A stretch of 64,000 bases of DNA from assembly GCA_965247665.1 (NCBI GenBank), contig CBDFHH010000002.1:62001-126000 (forward strand). Direction: 5' to 3'. The translations under genes were made by a program, and so were the position numbers. Within the stretch, counting starts at the first letter, position 1. The number at the start of each line of letters is the position of its first letter. This DNA comes from CAUZWH01 sp965247665 (GTDB taxonomy: Bacteria > Pseudomonadota > Alphaproteobacteria > SHVV01). Positions 32,454-41,094 of this stretch are shown here, in pieces. The notes beneath the pieces are model-generated. The model ran no database searches. It saw only the letters and a list, made by a program, of their open reading frames with translations, and was not told where the DNA came from.

Positions 32454-33557
32454 TCAATTCAAACGATAAACCTCGGCGACGTTTTCGGCGACGATCTTGT
32501 TCTGGTCGGCGACCGGCAGGTCGGCCAGCATCTCGCCGACCGCGCTCTGAGTATCGAGCGCCACCGACCGCACATGCGGGAAGTCGGATCCCCACATCAC
32601 GCGTTCGGCGCTCAGCACGTCGATCGCATCGGTGCCCCAGCCGTCATCGATCCAGCCATGCCAGGTGTTGCGTCGCAGGTAATCGCTGGCCCGTTCAAGC
32701 TCGACCTTCATGATCGGCATCCGCTTGGACAGCCCGACCTGGAGTTGATCGATACGCCACGAGAAGTAGCGCAGCCATGAAACCTCGAATTCGCTGCAGA
32801 TGATCTTGAGCGTGGGATGACGGTCGAGGATGCCGCCGAAGATGAAATCGGCCGCCAGCGTCCCCTGGATCTCGTTGAACTGGTCGATCGCCCATAGCGC
32901 CGCCTCACCCTCCTGCTCCTTGGTTTCGGGATGGAACGGGTCGGGAATCTGCCCGGTCAACGGATGCAGCGTAATCGGCACGCCGATCTCCGCCGCCCGC
33001 GCCCAGAACGGGTCGTAGATCGGATCGCGATAGCGCGGCATGTCGTGCGGGTTGCGGCAATTGATCATCACCGAGCGGAAGCCGTTCCTCACGGAGCGCT
33101 CGAGTTCGCCGATCGCCCAGTCGATGTCGACCGGCGGGATGATCGCCACGCCCCATAGCCGGTCGGGCGCATAAGAGAAGTATTCGCGCAGCCAGTCGTT
33201 ATAGACCTCGGCGCTGGCCTTCAGCGCTTCGTGGTTCTTGGCCTGCATCACGACCATGCCAAACGTCGGATACAGCACCTCGGCTTCGACCTTCGCCTTC
33301 TTCTGGAACTCGACCCGCGGTTCGGGTTCGTACCCGGCGCGGCGCAGCAGGTCATCGTCGCGGTGCTCGGAATCCTCACCGCCCAGCTGCAGCACCTGAC
33401 GGCCCGAGTACCAGAACCTGCCCTTTTCGCCGTTGAACTCTTCGAAACAGTGCGGCACGGCGTCGCCGTATTCGGCCCTGAGCGGTTTTTCCCACATGTC
33501 CGGCTGCTCGAGGATGTGGGAATCCGCGGAGATCATCGTGTCGTAGGTTGGTTTCAT
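32454..33557 (-). CDS. Amidohydrolase_2 (ACMSD-like) family protein A
   Basis: A 367-residue member of the PF04909 family of TIM-barrel metal-dependent hydrolases/decarboxylases. It begins with M-I-S-A-D-S-H-I-L-E. Further marks are A-I-I-P-P-V-D near residue 140, I-T-L-H-P-L-T-G near residue 195, and the Asp near the end in W-G-S-D-F-P-H. Relatives decarboxylate or hydrolyse aromatic or unsaturated acids (ACMSD, gamma-resorcylate decarboxylase). It is a clear paralogue of the gene at 34069-35169. Confidence 0.88.
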   Translation of the reverse strand: MKPTYDTMISADSHILEQPDMWEKPLRAEYGDAVPHCFEEFNGEKGRFWYSGRQVLQLGGEDSEHRDDDLLRRAGYEPEPRVEFQKKAKVEAEVLYPTFGMVVMQAKNHEALKASAEVYNDWLREYFSYAPDRLWGVAIIPPVDIDWAIGELERSVRNGFRSVMINCRNPHDMPRYRDPIYDPFWARAAEIGVPITLHPLTGQIPDPFHPETKEQEGEAALWAIDQFNEIQGTLAADFIFGGILDRHPTLKIICSEFEVSWLRYFSWRIDQLQVGLSKRMPIMKVELERASDYLRRNTWHGWIDDGWGTDAIDVLSAERVMWGSDFPHVRSVALDTQSAVGEMLADLPVADQNKIVAENVAEVYRLN

Positions 33558-33614
33558 CGCGCCTTCTCCACCGCGGGGACGGCCGTGGCTCCCCGCGGAG
33601 CCAGGGCCGCGTTT

Positions 33615-33960
33615 CTATTGCCAGCGTTTCGGAACGCCGCTCTCGTGCAATTCTACCAGGATCGGCTTGGATCGGTAGATGTCGCCGATCTCGTTCCACG
33701 AGATCGTGCCGCTGATCGTTTCCGGGTTCCGGATCTTCAGGAACGCGTCGCGGATCTCCTCGCGTTGTTGAGGTCGTTCACCCCGCGCCGTATGTCGGCG
33801 AGGATCAGGCTGCCGTCATAATACGCGATCAGGAAAACCTCCGCCGCATCGTTCCGGCGGCCGGTCGCCTCGCGCCGACGCTTGAGCCAGTTCCGCACGA
33901 TCGGACGCCCGGCGGCGGCGGCGCAAAACGCGTAGGCTCGAGCCGTCGTTTCATCTCGTT
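33615..33960 (-). pseudogene. Remnant of a Liv-type ABC binding protein
   Basis: The minus strand encodes two pieces of a Peripla_BP_6 C-terminus in different frames: A-E-V-F-L-I-A-Y-Y-D-G-S-L-I-L-A-D-I (about 33810-33850), then E-E-I-R-D-A-F-L-K-I-R-N-P and I-S-G-T-I-S-W-N-E-I-G-D to the stop at 33615. The latter matches the usual tail 'L-x-x-I-x-x-F-x-G-x-x-G-x-I-x-F-x-x-x-G-D'. The first ~300 residues are gone. It is a dead transporter subunit lying between the two amidohydrolase_2 genes. Confidence 0.7.
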
Positions 33961-34068
33961 CTCCCAATGCCGGCAGCCAGCTCGGACGGGCCGTCAAGTC
34001 AATCGTGGAACGCGATACTGAACTCACGCCGGTCGGCATACGCCCGGCGGCCGACCACCCCCGTTCAG

Positions 34069-35169
34069 TCAATCGACATTGTAGATCCGCGCCGCGTTGT
34101 CGCAGACGATCTTCCGCTGCGCATCGTCGGGCAGGCCGCTCAACATCGCCGCGGTCCCGCTCTGCGCGTTGACGCTCATCGAGCGTATATGCGGGAAGTC
34201 CGAGCCCCACATCACCAGGTCGGCACCAAGGTGCGCGACCATCTCGGCGCCGAGCCCGTCGTCGATCCAGCCATGCAGGGTGCGGGTGCGCACATAATCG
34301 CTGGCGCGCATCTCCAACTTGTCCATCGCCACGCGCGACCCATAGACCTCCTGCAGGCGGTCGATGCGCCACATGAAATGCTTGAGCCACGACAGCTCGA
34401 ACTCGCTGCACACCACCCGCAGATTGGGGTGCCGGTCGAACACGCCGCCGAAGATGAAATCGTTGCCGAGCGTGCCTTGGATCTCGTTGAAGGTTTCGAT
34501 CAGCAGCCGCGGGCCCTCGCGCTCGTCCTCCGGTTTCTGGGGATGGAACGCATCCGGCACCCAACCGTTGAGCGGATGCAGGGTCAGCGTGATGTCGGAT
34601 TCGGAAATACGCGCCCAGAACGGATCGTATACCGGGTCGTGGTAGGCCGGCGTACCGATCGACGCGCGGGCATTGATGATGACGCCGCGGAAGCCGCGCT
34701 TCAGGCAGCGTTCGAGCTCACCGATCGCCCAGTCGACATCGACGATGGGAATCAAGCCCAGCGCCAGCAGCCGCTTGGGGTCGTGGGAACAGTACTCATG
34801 GAGCCAGTCGTTGTAGACCTCGGCCACCGCGGTCAGCGCTTTGAAGTGCCGGCTCTGCATCAGCACCAGCGCCAGCGTCGGATACAGCACCTCGGCATCG
34901 ACATGGGCTTCCTTCTGGAACTCGACCCGGGGCTCCGGCTCGTAGCCGGCACGGGTCAGCATGTCTTTGCCGCGGTACTCCTTGTCGACGTCGCCGAGCC
35001 GCACATAGTCGCGCCCGGTGTAGAGGTAGTTGCCCTTCTTGCCGTTGAACTCCGGCACGTGATGGGGGATCTCGTCGCCATATTTGTCGCCGAGCGTGTT
35101 CTCCCACAGATACGGATCCTCGAAGATGTGAGAATCGGCGGAAATCATCCGCGCGTAGTTTTCGGCCAT
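34069..35169 (-). CDS. Amidohydrolase_2 (ACMSD-like) family protein B
   Basis: A 366-residue paralogue of the protein at 32454-33557. It has M-I-S-A-D-S-H-I-F-E-D at the start, L-G-L-I-P-I-V-D-V-D-W near residue 140, L-T-L-H-P-L-N-G-W near residue 190, and W-G-S-D-F-P-H-I-R near the end, all shared. ATG 35169 has GGAGGTG upstream. It is 47 bp after the MarR gene and probably in its transcription unit, so the regulator may sense the substrate. Confidence 0.88.
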   Translation of the reverse strand: MAENYARMISADSHIFEDPYLWENTLGDKYGDEIPHHVPEFNGKKGNYLYTGRDYVRLGDVDKEYRGKDMLTRAGYEPEPRVEFQKEAHVDAEVLYPTLALVLMQSRHFKALTAVAEVYNDWLHEYCSHDPKRLLALGLIPIVDVDWAIGELERCLKRGFRGVIINARASIGTPAYHDPVYDPFWARISESDITLTLHPLNGWVPDAFHPQKPEDEREGPRLLIETFNEIQGTLGNDFIFGGVFDRHPNLRVVCSEFELSWLKHFMWRIDRLQEVYGSRVAMDKLEMRASDYVRTRTLHGWIDDGLGAEMVAHLGADLVMWGSDFPHIRSMSVNAQSGTAAMLSGLPDDAQRKIVCDNAARIYNVD

Positions 35170-35216
35170 AGACACCTCCCCCGATGTGGCCCTGCCCATC
35201 GCCTCCCGACCTGCGC

Positions 35217-35732
35217 CTAAGCCCCGGTCACCTGCCGAGGACGTTGAGCCGCGTCGCGTGTCGCCGCGGCCGGCATACGCGCGACCGCCTGTCGACCCGC
35301 CGCGTTCTCTCGAATTCGCTCGAACACGCGCCGGCTGCTCGCCAACTCGGCCTCGGACACGCCGCGCAGCAATTCACCCCTGACCGCGGCCGCGGCCCGT
35401 TTGATCTCGCCGTAGCGCCGCTTGCCCTTGGCGGTGAGATGTATGGTCTTGCTGCGCCGGTCCGACACCCCGTCCTGCCTTTCGATCAAACCGTCGGCTT
35501 CGAGCCTATCGAGCAGCCGCACCAGGCTTGGATCCTCGATACCCAGCGCCAGCGCCAGCTCTCGCTGGATGGCCCCGTCGTGCCCTTCGGCGAGCTGAAA
35601 CAAGGCCTTCCAGGTCGACTGCGTGAGACCTTGCGGACGCAGCCGGTCGTCGATAGCACGGCGCCAAGCTTGCGCCAGCTTGGCAAGCTCGAAACCGAAG
35701 CCGTATTCCAGGTCGTCGCGGTTGGTCGCCAT
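35217..35732 (-). CDS. MarR-family transcriptional regulator
   Basis: A 171-residue winged helix-turn-helix protein. The DNA-binding region around residues 50-100 reads A-I-Q-R-E-L-A-L-A-L-G-I-E-D-P-S-L-V-R, with D-G-V-S-D-R-R-S-K-T in the wing. Helices before and after would form the dimer interface; L-T-Q-S-T-W near residue 37 is typical for MarR proteins sensing phenolic compounds, but ligand is unknown. It heads the amidohydrolase gene group on the same strand. Confidence 0.88.
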   Translation of the reverse strand: MATNRDDLEYGFGFELAKLAQAWRRAIDDRLRPQGLTQSTWKALFQLAEGHDGAIQRELALALGIEDPSLVRLLDRLEADGLIERQDGVSDRRSKTIHLTAKGKRRYGEIKRAAAAVRGELLRGVSEAELASSRRVFERIRENAAGRQAVARMPAAATRDAAQRPRQVTGA

Positions 35733-35840
35733 CCGGTTTTCGATTGGTTGCGATGCGATATTATTAGCATTCTAACGAAACGGCAATGGTGGCTGAGCAC
35801 GAGATTGCCACGCCCGCGGCTGCCAACGCAGCAACGAGGT

Positions 35841-36407
35841 CTACGGCATCGCCCGCATTCGCCGGCGGTAGAGCCGCACATGGGCGGCCAGGCGATCAGG
35901 ATACTGGACGCGGTAGGCGTCGAGCGGTTCCAGCAGGGCACCGCCGCGGCCCAGCATGCCATCGGCCATCCCCATCATCAGCCGACTCGGCCACGGTTTG
36001 CGGCTCACCGTCATGAGCGCGTCGAAGCTCTCGCGTTCGCGCCCGGGACCGTCGCGCAGGGCCAGGGCGATGTAGGCGGCGGCGGTGCTACGGCTGACCC
36101 CGGCGTGGCAATGGGTCAGCAGCCGTAGCGGCGGCGGACTGACCAGCGCTGCGTGCAGAAAGTCGACAATCGCCGCGACGTGCGCCTCGCTGGGCCCCTC
36201 CCGCTCCTGGGATACGCGGTATCCCTCGTCGCGGTGGACGTCGAAGAACCGCCGCACCAGGTGCCGGGCGCCGTCGACAGCGGGGCGGAACGCCGTGTCC
36301 GGGAGATCCGGGTTGACCAGGCTTATCACATGGGTCGGCCGGAAATTCGCCAGCTCCCCCTTCAGCGTGTGCAGGCCGGCGACGCGAAGCTGAAACTCGC
36401 TGCTCAT
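35841..36407 (-). CDS. Tyrosine/dual-specificity phosphatase-like protein
   Basis: A 188-residue cytosolic protein with the Cys-phosphatase loop T-H-C-H-A-G-V-S-R-S-T-A-A near residues 103-115 (H-C-x5-R-S/T). The general acid Asp is probably upstream in the D-V-H-R-D-E-G part. Similar alphaproteobacterial proteins are small dual-specificity phosphatases of unknown substrate. It lies 108 bp upstream of the MarR gene on the same strand. Confidence 0.8.
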   Translation of the reverse strand: MSSEFQLRVAGLHTLKGELANFRPTHVISLVNPDLPDTAFRPAVDGARHLVRRFFDVHRDEGYRVSQEREGPSEAHVAAIVDFLHAALVSPPPLRLLTHCHAGVSRSTAAAYIALALRDGPGRERESFDALMTVSRKPWPSRLMMGMADGMLGRGGALLEPLDAYRVQYPDRLAAHVRLYRRRMRAMP

Positions 36408-36801
36408 TGCCCACCTCTAACACTGGATATCCAGGGTTCGCCGCGCCGCGCGACAAAATCGGCGCACCTTTTTTGCAAGCCCCGCGACGCGGCGGGCGTC
36501 CATGCCGGATCCGCGAGGTAGTCGAACATCACCGACGAACCGGGGGCCATTTTCACGGCGATACTTTGAATACGGAATACCGGGATGATTTTTGGAATTA
36601 CATGTATAGAGGAATTTTAAGCTGTGGTATTGCACTCAAGGCATTTGGGAGGGAAGACGAATTTGAGAAAAATAGGAGAATCGCATCGGAGTTTGAAGGT
36701 ACATACACCAGGGTGCACCCCATCAATGGGAGTGGATCAATTCCCTTCCTTGCTCAATGCGCGATCGGACACCTGCATGTCGATCTTGAGAACCACTGGA
36801 A
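36408..36801. other. 394-bp low-GC gap
   Basis: Between the phosphatase-like gene and the cyclase gene. Its right half is AT-rich against the genome and holds one short open frame (listed at 36602-36805). No family match or RNA gene was recognised. Confidence 0.4.
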
Positions 36802-36805
36802 TTAG
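36602..36805 (+). CDS. Small low-GC open reading frame, doubtful
   Basis: A 67-residue frame from ATG 36602, starting M-Y-R-G-I-L-S-C-G-I-A-L and ending near H-V-D-L-E-N-H-W-N. Its amino-acid mix looks protein-like, and its base composition differs from the neighbours. It converges on the cyclase gene, overlapping its stop by four bases. It may be a transferred gene remnant or chance. No function is suggested. Confidence 0.25.
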   Translation: MYRGILSCGIALKAFGREDEFEKNRRIASEFEGTYTRVHPINGSGSIPFLAQCAIGHLHVDLENHWN

Positions 36806-38625
36806 GCCTGGGTGGCGAGTGCTTTGACTGTCCCGACGAGGCGGTAGACGGGTACGGGTGCAGTGCGGCCCTTAACCTCCATCTCTCCGACCGGCTCGAT
36901 ATCGAAACTGCTGTCCAGATCCGCGACTGTCGCCGCACTGATGCTGATTGCCACCTCGGCATCGGGCGTTACCTGTTTGCCGATCTGTTCCAACCGTTGC
37001 GCAACATTTACATCGTCGCCGATGACCGTGTAGTTGATCCGGTCCTGTGTTCCGATGTTGCCAACCGTCGCCTCGCCCGAATGGATGCCAATGCGCATGC
37101 ATATCGGCAGTTCCGCGCGGTCCGCTCTTGCCTTGTTGTCTGCGGCTATGCCGGCACGGATGGCAAGCGCCGCACGGCAGGCGCGGACTGCCCGGTTCTT
37201 CTGCTTCTCCGGTGCGCCCCAAAAGGCCATGACGCTATCACCGATGAACTTGTCCACCGTGCCGCCTTCGGCCTCGATCTCCCGCGTAACGATTGCAAAA
37301 TGATGATTGAGCAGTGCCGCGATTTCCGCAGCGCCCTTGCCTTCCGAAACCGTCGAGTACCCGGCGATGTCGGTGAACATTACGGTCACATTTCGTCTGC
37401 CGGAGGCGAGCGCGGCAAGATCACCCTCGCGGACCAACTGGCGCACCAGCGACCGCGGTACATAAGCCTGAAACCATTTGAGGGCGCCGGTCATCGCGTT
37501 GAAGGCGCTTGATTGCTCGTCCAACTCACGCACCCGGCTGCGTGGTAGATCACGGATATCCTCGAGTTGCATCTCTCCCACCAGGCGCGCAGCGGACGAC
37601 AGGCGGGCGACCGGTCGCGCCAGGCGCCATCCCATAAGCAAAGCCAGTGCAACCGAAAGCACAAGTGCGATGAGTCCGGCAATGATCGAGTTTTGTAATC
37701 GATTAAACTCACCGGCGACGACATCGCGGGGAAAATGCACGCCGGCATACCAGGGCGTCCCGGTATAGGTTTCGAGCCGGCGGTAGATGAACACGTGCTC
37801 GACACCATCGATATCCGTCACGTGGCCCTGCAACGGTGGGCGGGGTTCAAACATGCCCGGCCGCATCGATTCCCGGTCCCATATTCGGCCCAGGATGTGG
37901 TCCCCGAAATCGTCTAGCCGTGGCAACGGATCCCGCAGAGAAAGACCTGGATAGCCTGCTGCCATGAGTCTATGGGCGAGTACTCTTTCCTCTCCGTACA
38001 GAACGAAAACGTTACCGCCGAGATGTTCGACCGCCCGCTTCAGATATTCCGACAGGGTACGGACACTGATCGCCGCCACCAGGACGCCACGAAATTCACC
38101 GTCCTTGCGGACAGGCGACTGCCAACTCAAGATCGTGCGGTCGAAGTCGGGGTGATATGACGGCGCCCCCCAGATCGGTTCATCGCTGACGCGGCCGTGA
38201 TCGAGTGCTTGCTTAACGACGGCGTCGTCAACGTAATCGACGCGATAACTCCGTGCCGAGTCCGCCACCCTGTCGGCAATCACCGCCTTGCCCTCGGGAT
38301 AAAGAAACGCGAGGGCACCGATCGCCGGGTCGGCCGCCATGGCGCCGAAAAGCAGTTTTCCCATCTGATCATATTCGCTGACGTCCAAACTGCCTGTCTC
38401 CAGTGCGCGCGCCACGAAAGAGACTTGGTCGCGTGCCGACTTCAGATGGTCCTCAATCTCGGTTGTGATGATGCCAATGCTAAGATCTGCTTGATCGCGC
38501 AACAGATCGATGGTGCTGCGCGCGGCGCTGACGATAGCAAAACCCAGCACAAGCAGAATGGAGACCGTGATCAGCGAGCCGAAGCTCAAAGCCAGAATCG
38601 ACGCCAGAGAAAGGCGATAATTCAT
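36802..38625 (-). CDS. Membrane class III adenylate/guanylate cyclase with sensor domain
   Basis: A 607-residue two-span signalling enzyme. Residues ~10-33 form the first membrane helix, ~35-305 a periplasmic sensor of the Cache type, ~310-335 the second helix, then a HAMP-like segment (~330-385). The cyclase catalytic domain (about 415-600) has V-T-V-M-F-T-D-I-A-G-Y-S with a metal-binding Asp, K-F-I-G-D-S-V-M-A-F-W-G with the second Asp, and V-G-N-I-G-T-Q-D-R-I-N-Y-T-V-I-G-D. It makes cAMP or cGMP; the external signal is unknown. No downstream cAMP effector is adjacent. Confidence 0.9.
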   Translation of the reverse strand: MNYRLSLASILALSFGSLITVSILLVLGFAIVSAARSTIDLLRDQADLSIGIITTEIEDHLKSARDQVSFVARALETGSLDVSEYDQMGKLLFGAMAADPAIGALAFLYPEGKAVIADRVADSARSYRVDYVDDAVVKQALDHGRVSDEPIWGAPSYHPDFDRTILSWQSPVRKDGEFRGVLVAAISVRTLSEYLKRAVEHLGGNVFVLYGEERVLAHRLMAAGYPGLSLRDPLPRLDDFGDHILGRIWDRESMRPGMFEPRPPLQGHVTDIDGVEHVFIYRRLETYTGTPWYAGVHFPRDVVAGEFNRLQNSIIAGLIALVLSVALALLMGWRLARPVARLSSAARLVGEMQLEDIRDLPRSRVRELDEQSSAFNAMTGALKWFQAYVPRSLVRQLVREGDLAALASGRRNVTVMFTDIAGYSTVSEGKGAAEIAALLNHHFAIVTREIEAEGGTVDKFIGDSVMAFWGAPEKQKNRAVRACRAALAIRAGIAADNKARADRAELPICMRIGIHSGEATVGNIGTQDRINYTVIGDDVNVAQRLEQIGKQVTPDAEVAISISAATVADLDSSFDIEPVGEMEVKGRTAPVPVYRLVGTVKALATQA

Positions 38626-38990
38626 GCGCGGCCAAGCGAAGGGATTGGATCGGGAAAAATAGGCGTTTCTGGGGTGGCCATTAGTTCTTCTATCGCAAGA
38701 CGCGGCTGGGCCCGTCAGCGCGGGTCAACGAAAGCCGGGTCGACTGAGACATGCAGCATGCGCCACGAACGTCACGTTTCACTTCGTCGACCAGAGGAAC
38801 AGCCACGCATGCACTTGGACCAAGCATGAAATCCCCCCGCATACGCCGCACGACCAGCGTGAATTGCATACGAAAAAGGGCGAAACATTCAAAGTCATTC
38901 TATTGGTGATTGTTACCTTGGCCCGTGAGTTATCGCTGAATATCGGTTGTTGAAGCTTCGGCAGACCGGGAGCCTTCTGGAAGCTCATGA
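38626..38990. other. 365-bp gap without recognisable gene
   Basis: Upstream of the cyclase start. No convincing gene or RNA. It leads into a zone of gene fragments and may itself be decayed DNA. Confidence 0.35.
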
Positions 38991-39364
38991 TTGCATTGGA
39001 GAGCTATTTATAGGCGGATACACTCGGCGTTTCACGATCTGATCTGGCATCCGCGTATCGTCGTGCCCTGCGCGCAATTCCTCGAGCGCGGCGTGCGCCT
39101 GATGCACGATCAGTTGTTCTGCAAGGTGGCAGACCGGGGCGGCAGCGTGACGTGGCACCAGGACTATTCCTACTGGACCTACACCCAGCCCATGGCGCAT
39201 GCGAGCTGCTTCATCGCGCTGGACGATGCCGCGATCGAGAGCGGCTGCGTGCAGTACGTGCCGGGGAGCCACCGCTGGACCCTGTTGCCCATTACCGGAG
39301 CATTCGGCGAGGGGCAGGGGATCGAAGGCGTGTTGAGCGAACGCGAGAAGCGGGCATTCGAGCC
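38991..39364 (+). pseudogene. Phytanoyl-CoA dioxygenase (PhyH) internal fragment
   Basis: The frame encodes the middle of a PhyH-family Fe(II)/2-oxoglutarate dioxygenase: L-M-H-D-Q-L-F-C-K, then V-T-W-H-Q-D-Y-S-Y-W with the H-x-D iron ligands, and Y-V-P-G-S-H-R-W. The N-terminal part is missing before about 39020. At about 39364 homology ends inside E-K-R-A-F-E-P, before the distal His and Arg. Beyond that the same frame reads antisense through another gene's start. Not functional. Confidence 0.75.
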
Positions 39365-39524
39365 GGTACTTGGTGATGCCTTCCACGGTCGCCACCTCGG
39401 TCGCGCTGGCCGGCGGCGTCTCGTTCGCTTCCGCTGTCGCGGCGGTCGGGCCGGCCCGGAAGACCAACGCAGCCAGGATTAGGGCCGGCAGCATGGCCGA
39501 CGTTCTTTGCAATGTGTTTCGCAT
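39361..39524 (-). pseudogene. M16-type zinc peptidase, N-terminal fragment
   Basis: From ATG 39524, preceded by GGGAGGG, the minus strand gives a signal peptide (M-R-N-T-L-Q-R-T..., A-G-P-T-A-A-T-A) and then A-T-V-E-G-I-T-K-Y-R-L, the usual opening of alphaproteobacterial M16 peptidases. It stops at about 39361, where the PhyH fragment begins on the other strand. Only ~54 residues remain, without the zinc site. It is a broken gene start with its ribosome-binding site still present. Confidence 0.6.
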
Positions 39525-39555
39525 CGTAACCCTCCCGATGCGATCGTTTGTGCCT

Positions 39556-39808
39556 ATACCCGACATTCATAGCCACCGAGGCGGCCGAAGACGGACTGGC
39601 GAAACCGCATGCCGGCCGTTCTTGCCGGTGCGCGGGTCAACGAGGTCGTCGCCAACCATGTCGGTCAACCGAGCGCGTCATCGAGTTCACGATAGGCGGG
39701 CAATCCGGCGTCGGTGGTGATCCTGGAGCCATGAAACTCGAGCTTCAGGCGGCGGTCGAAATCAAGCCGCAAAGGCTCGTTCTCGGATTCACCCGCCGGA
39801 TCCGTCAT
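39556..39808 (-). pseudogene. IS1380-family transposase, N-terminal remnant
   Basis: From ATG 39808 on the minus strand: P-L-R-L-D-F-D-R-R-L-K-L-E-F-H-G-S-R-I-T, then D-A-G-L-P-A-Y-R-E-L-D-D-A-L-G, a typical IS1380 opening. A frameshift near 39680 leads to L-T-D-M-V-G-D-D-L-V-D-P-R-T-G-K-N-G-R-H, and a further change to S-V-F-G-R-L-G-G-Y-E. The remaining ~350 residues are absent. An insertion sequence may have caused the rearrangements next to it. Confidence 0.75.
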
Positions 39809-40008
39809 CGGTCTTGCCTCCAGATGCGTTCAACATATTGATTCTTATAGAAGAATCAGTGCGAATCCGCATCAATTAGTGGAAACAACCGGGAAATGTG
39901 GGCTAACGCAACGGTAGGCGAGACGCCAGGATCGGGGCTGGCCGAGGATTGATTCGCGGGGCTCGTCCTGTCACCTTCGCCGGACAACAGCAATCTGGGG
40001 AGGATGAC

Positions 40009-40803
40009 ATGGATCTCGAGATCGCGGGTAAGATCGCGCTCGTCACCGGCGGCAGCCTCGGTATCGGCAAGGGCATCTGTCTCGAACTCGCACGCGAGGG
40101 CGTGAACGTCGCACTGTGCGCGCGCGGCGAGGAGGCGCTCGCGGAAACCGCGGCGCAAATCGAAGCGCTCGGGGTCGAGTCGCTCGGCGTCAAGGCCGAC
40201 GTCACCGAAAAGGCCAACATCGAACGGGTCGTCGCGGCGACCTTGGAAAAATGGGGCCGCATCGACATCCTCGTCAACAATGCCGGCGGCGACGCTTCCA
40301 ACAGCCACTTCGTCGATGATCCCGACGACGTCTGGGAGGCCAACTACGCAATCAATCTCTGGCCCTGCATCCGCTTCACCCGCCTCGCGATCACGTCGAT
40401 GCGCGAGCATGGCGGCGGCTCAGTGATCAACATCTCATCGGTCGGTGGCCACTCGGTGAGCTGGCCCGGCGCCAGCGACTACAGCTCGGCCAAGGCAGCG
40501 ATGCTGATGTTGACCATGGCGTGGTCGGTCGACATGGCCGACGACAGCATCCGCGTCAATTGCGTCAACCCGGCGCTGATCCACACGCCGTTGTGGGACG
40601 AGCTCGCCAAAGGCTTCATCCCGGAAATGGGCAACACCGTCGAGGAGGTGTTCGCCAGCCTCACCGAGAGGCTCACCATCAAGCGGATGGGAAGAATCGA
40701 GGAGGTGGGTTCGGCGGTCGCGTTTCTTGCTTCCGACGCCAAGGCCGGCTTCGTCACCGGCCAGTGCTGGAATGTCGACGGCGGCTACACCCGAACTCTC
40801 TAG
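40009..40803 (+). CDS. Short-chain dehydrogenase/reductase
   Basis: A 264-residue classical SDR with a Rossmann fold. Cofactor motif T-G-G-S-L-G-I-G-K-G near residue 13, N-N-A-G near residue 92, catalytic Ser in I-N-I-S-S-V-G-G near residue 145, and Y-S-S-A-K near residue 160. A basic residue after strand 2 (C-A-R-G) suggests NADP(H), though this is weak. ATG 40009 has GGGGAGG upstream. The substrate is unknown; both sides are gene remnants. Confidence 0.9.
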   Translation: MDLEIAGKIALVTGGSLGIGKGICLELAREGVNVALCARGEEALAETAAQIEALGVESLGVKADVTEKANIERVVAATLEKWGRIDILVNNAGGDASNSHFVDDPDDVWEANYAINLWPCIRFTRLAITSMREHGGGSVINISSVGGHSVSWPGASDYSSAKAAMLMLTMAWSVDMADDSIRVNCVNPALIHTPLWDELAKGFIPEMGNTVEEVFASLTERLTIKRMGRIEEVGSAVAFLASDAKAGFVTGQCWNVDGGYTRTL

Positions 40804-40832
40804 ACTAGCTCTGGTGAACCGCTCAGGACGCC

Positions 40833-41093
40833 TCAAATGCCGTCAACGCGATGCCTGCATACTCGCCATACGCGTTCCGGTGTGATCGGCATATCAATGT
40901 GATCGACGCCGAATTCACCGAGCGCGTCGATAACGGCGTTAGCGACTGCTGCAAGCGCACCGTCCGTTCCTCCTTCCGCGGCACCCTTAACGCCAAGCGG
41001 GTTGGTTAAGCAGGGGATCTCGTTCCAGGTGGCTTCGAACATTGGCAGATCAGCCGCGCGCGGAATTCCGTAGTCGATAAAGGAGCCGCTTAG
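40833..41093 (-). pseudogene. Xanthine-dehydrogenase-family large subunit, C-terminal remnant
   Basis: The minus strand reads G-S-F-I-D-Y-G-I-P-R-A-A-D-L-P, then C-L-T-N-P-L-G-V-K-G, V-I-D-A-L-G-E-F-G-V and H-I-D-M-P-I-T-P-E-R-V-W-R. This is the usual end of molybdenum hydroxylase large subunits (CoxL/XdhB type). Only the last ~80 residues remain; the rest was lost at the anmK boundary. It would once have needed molybdate, but it is not functional. Confidence 0.75.
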
Positions 41094-41094
41094 G

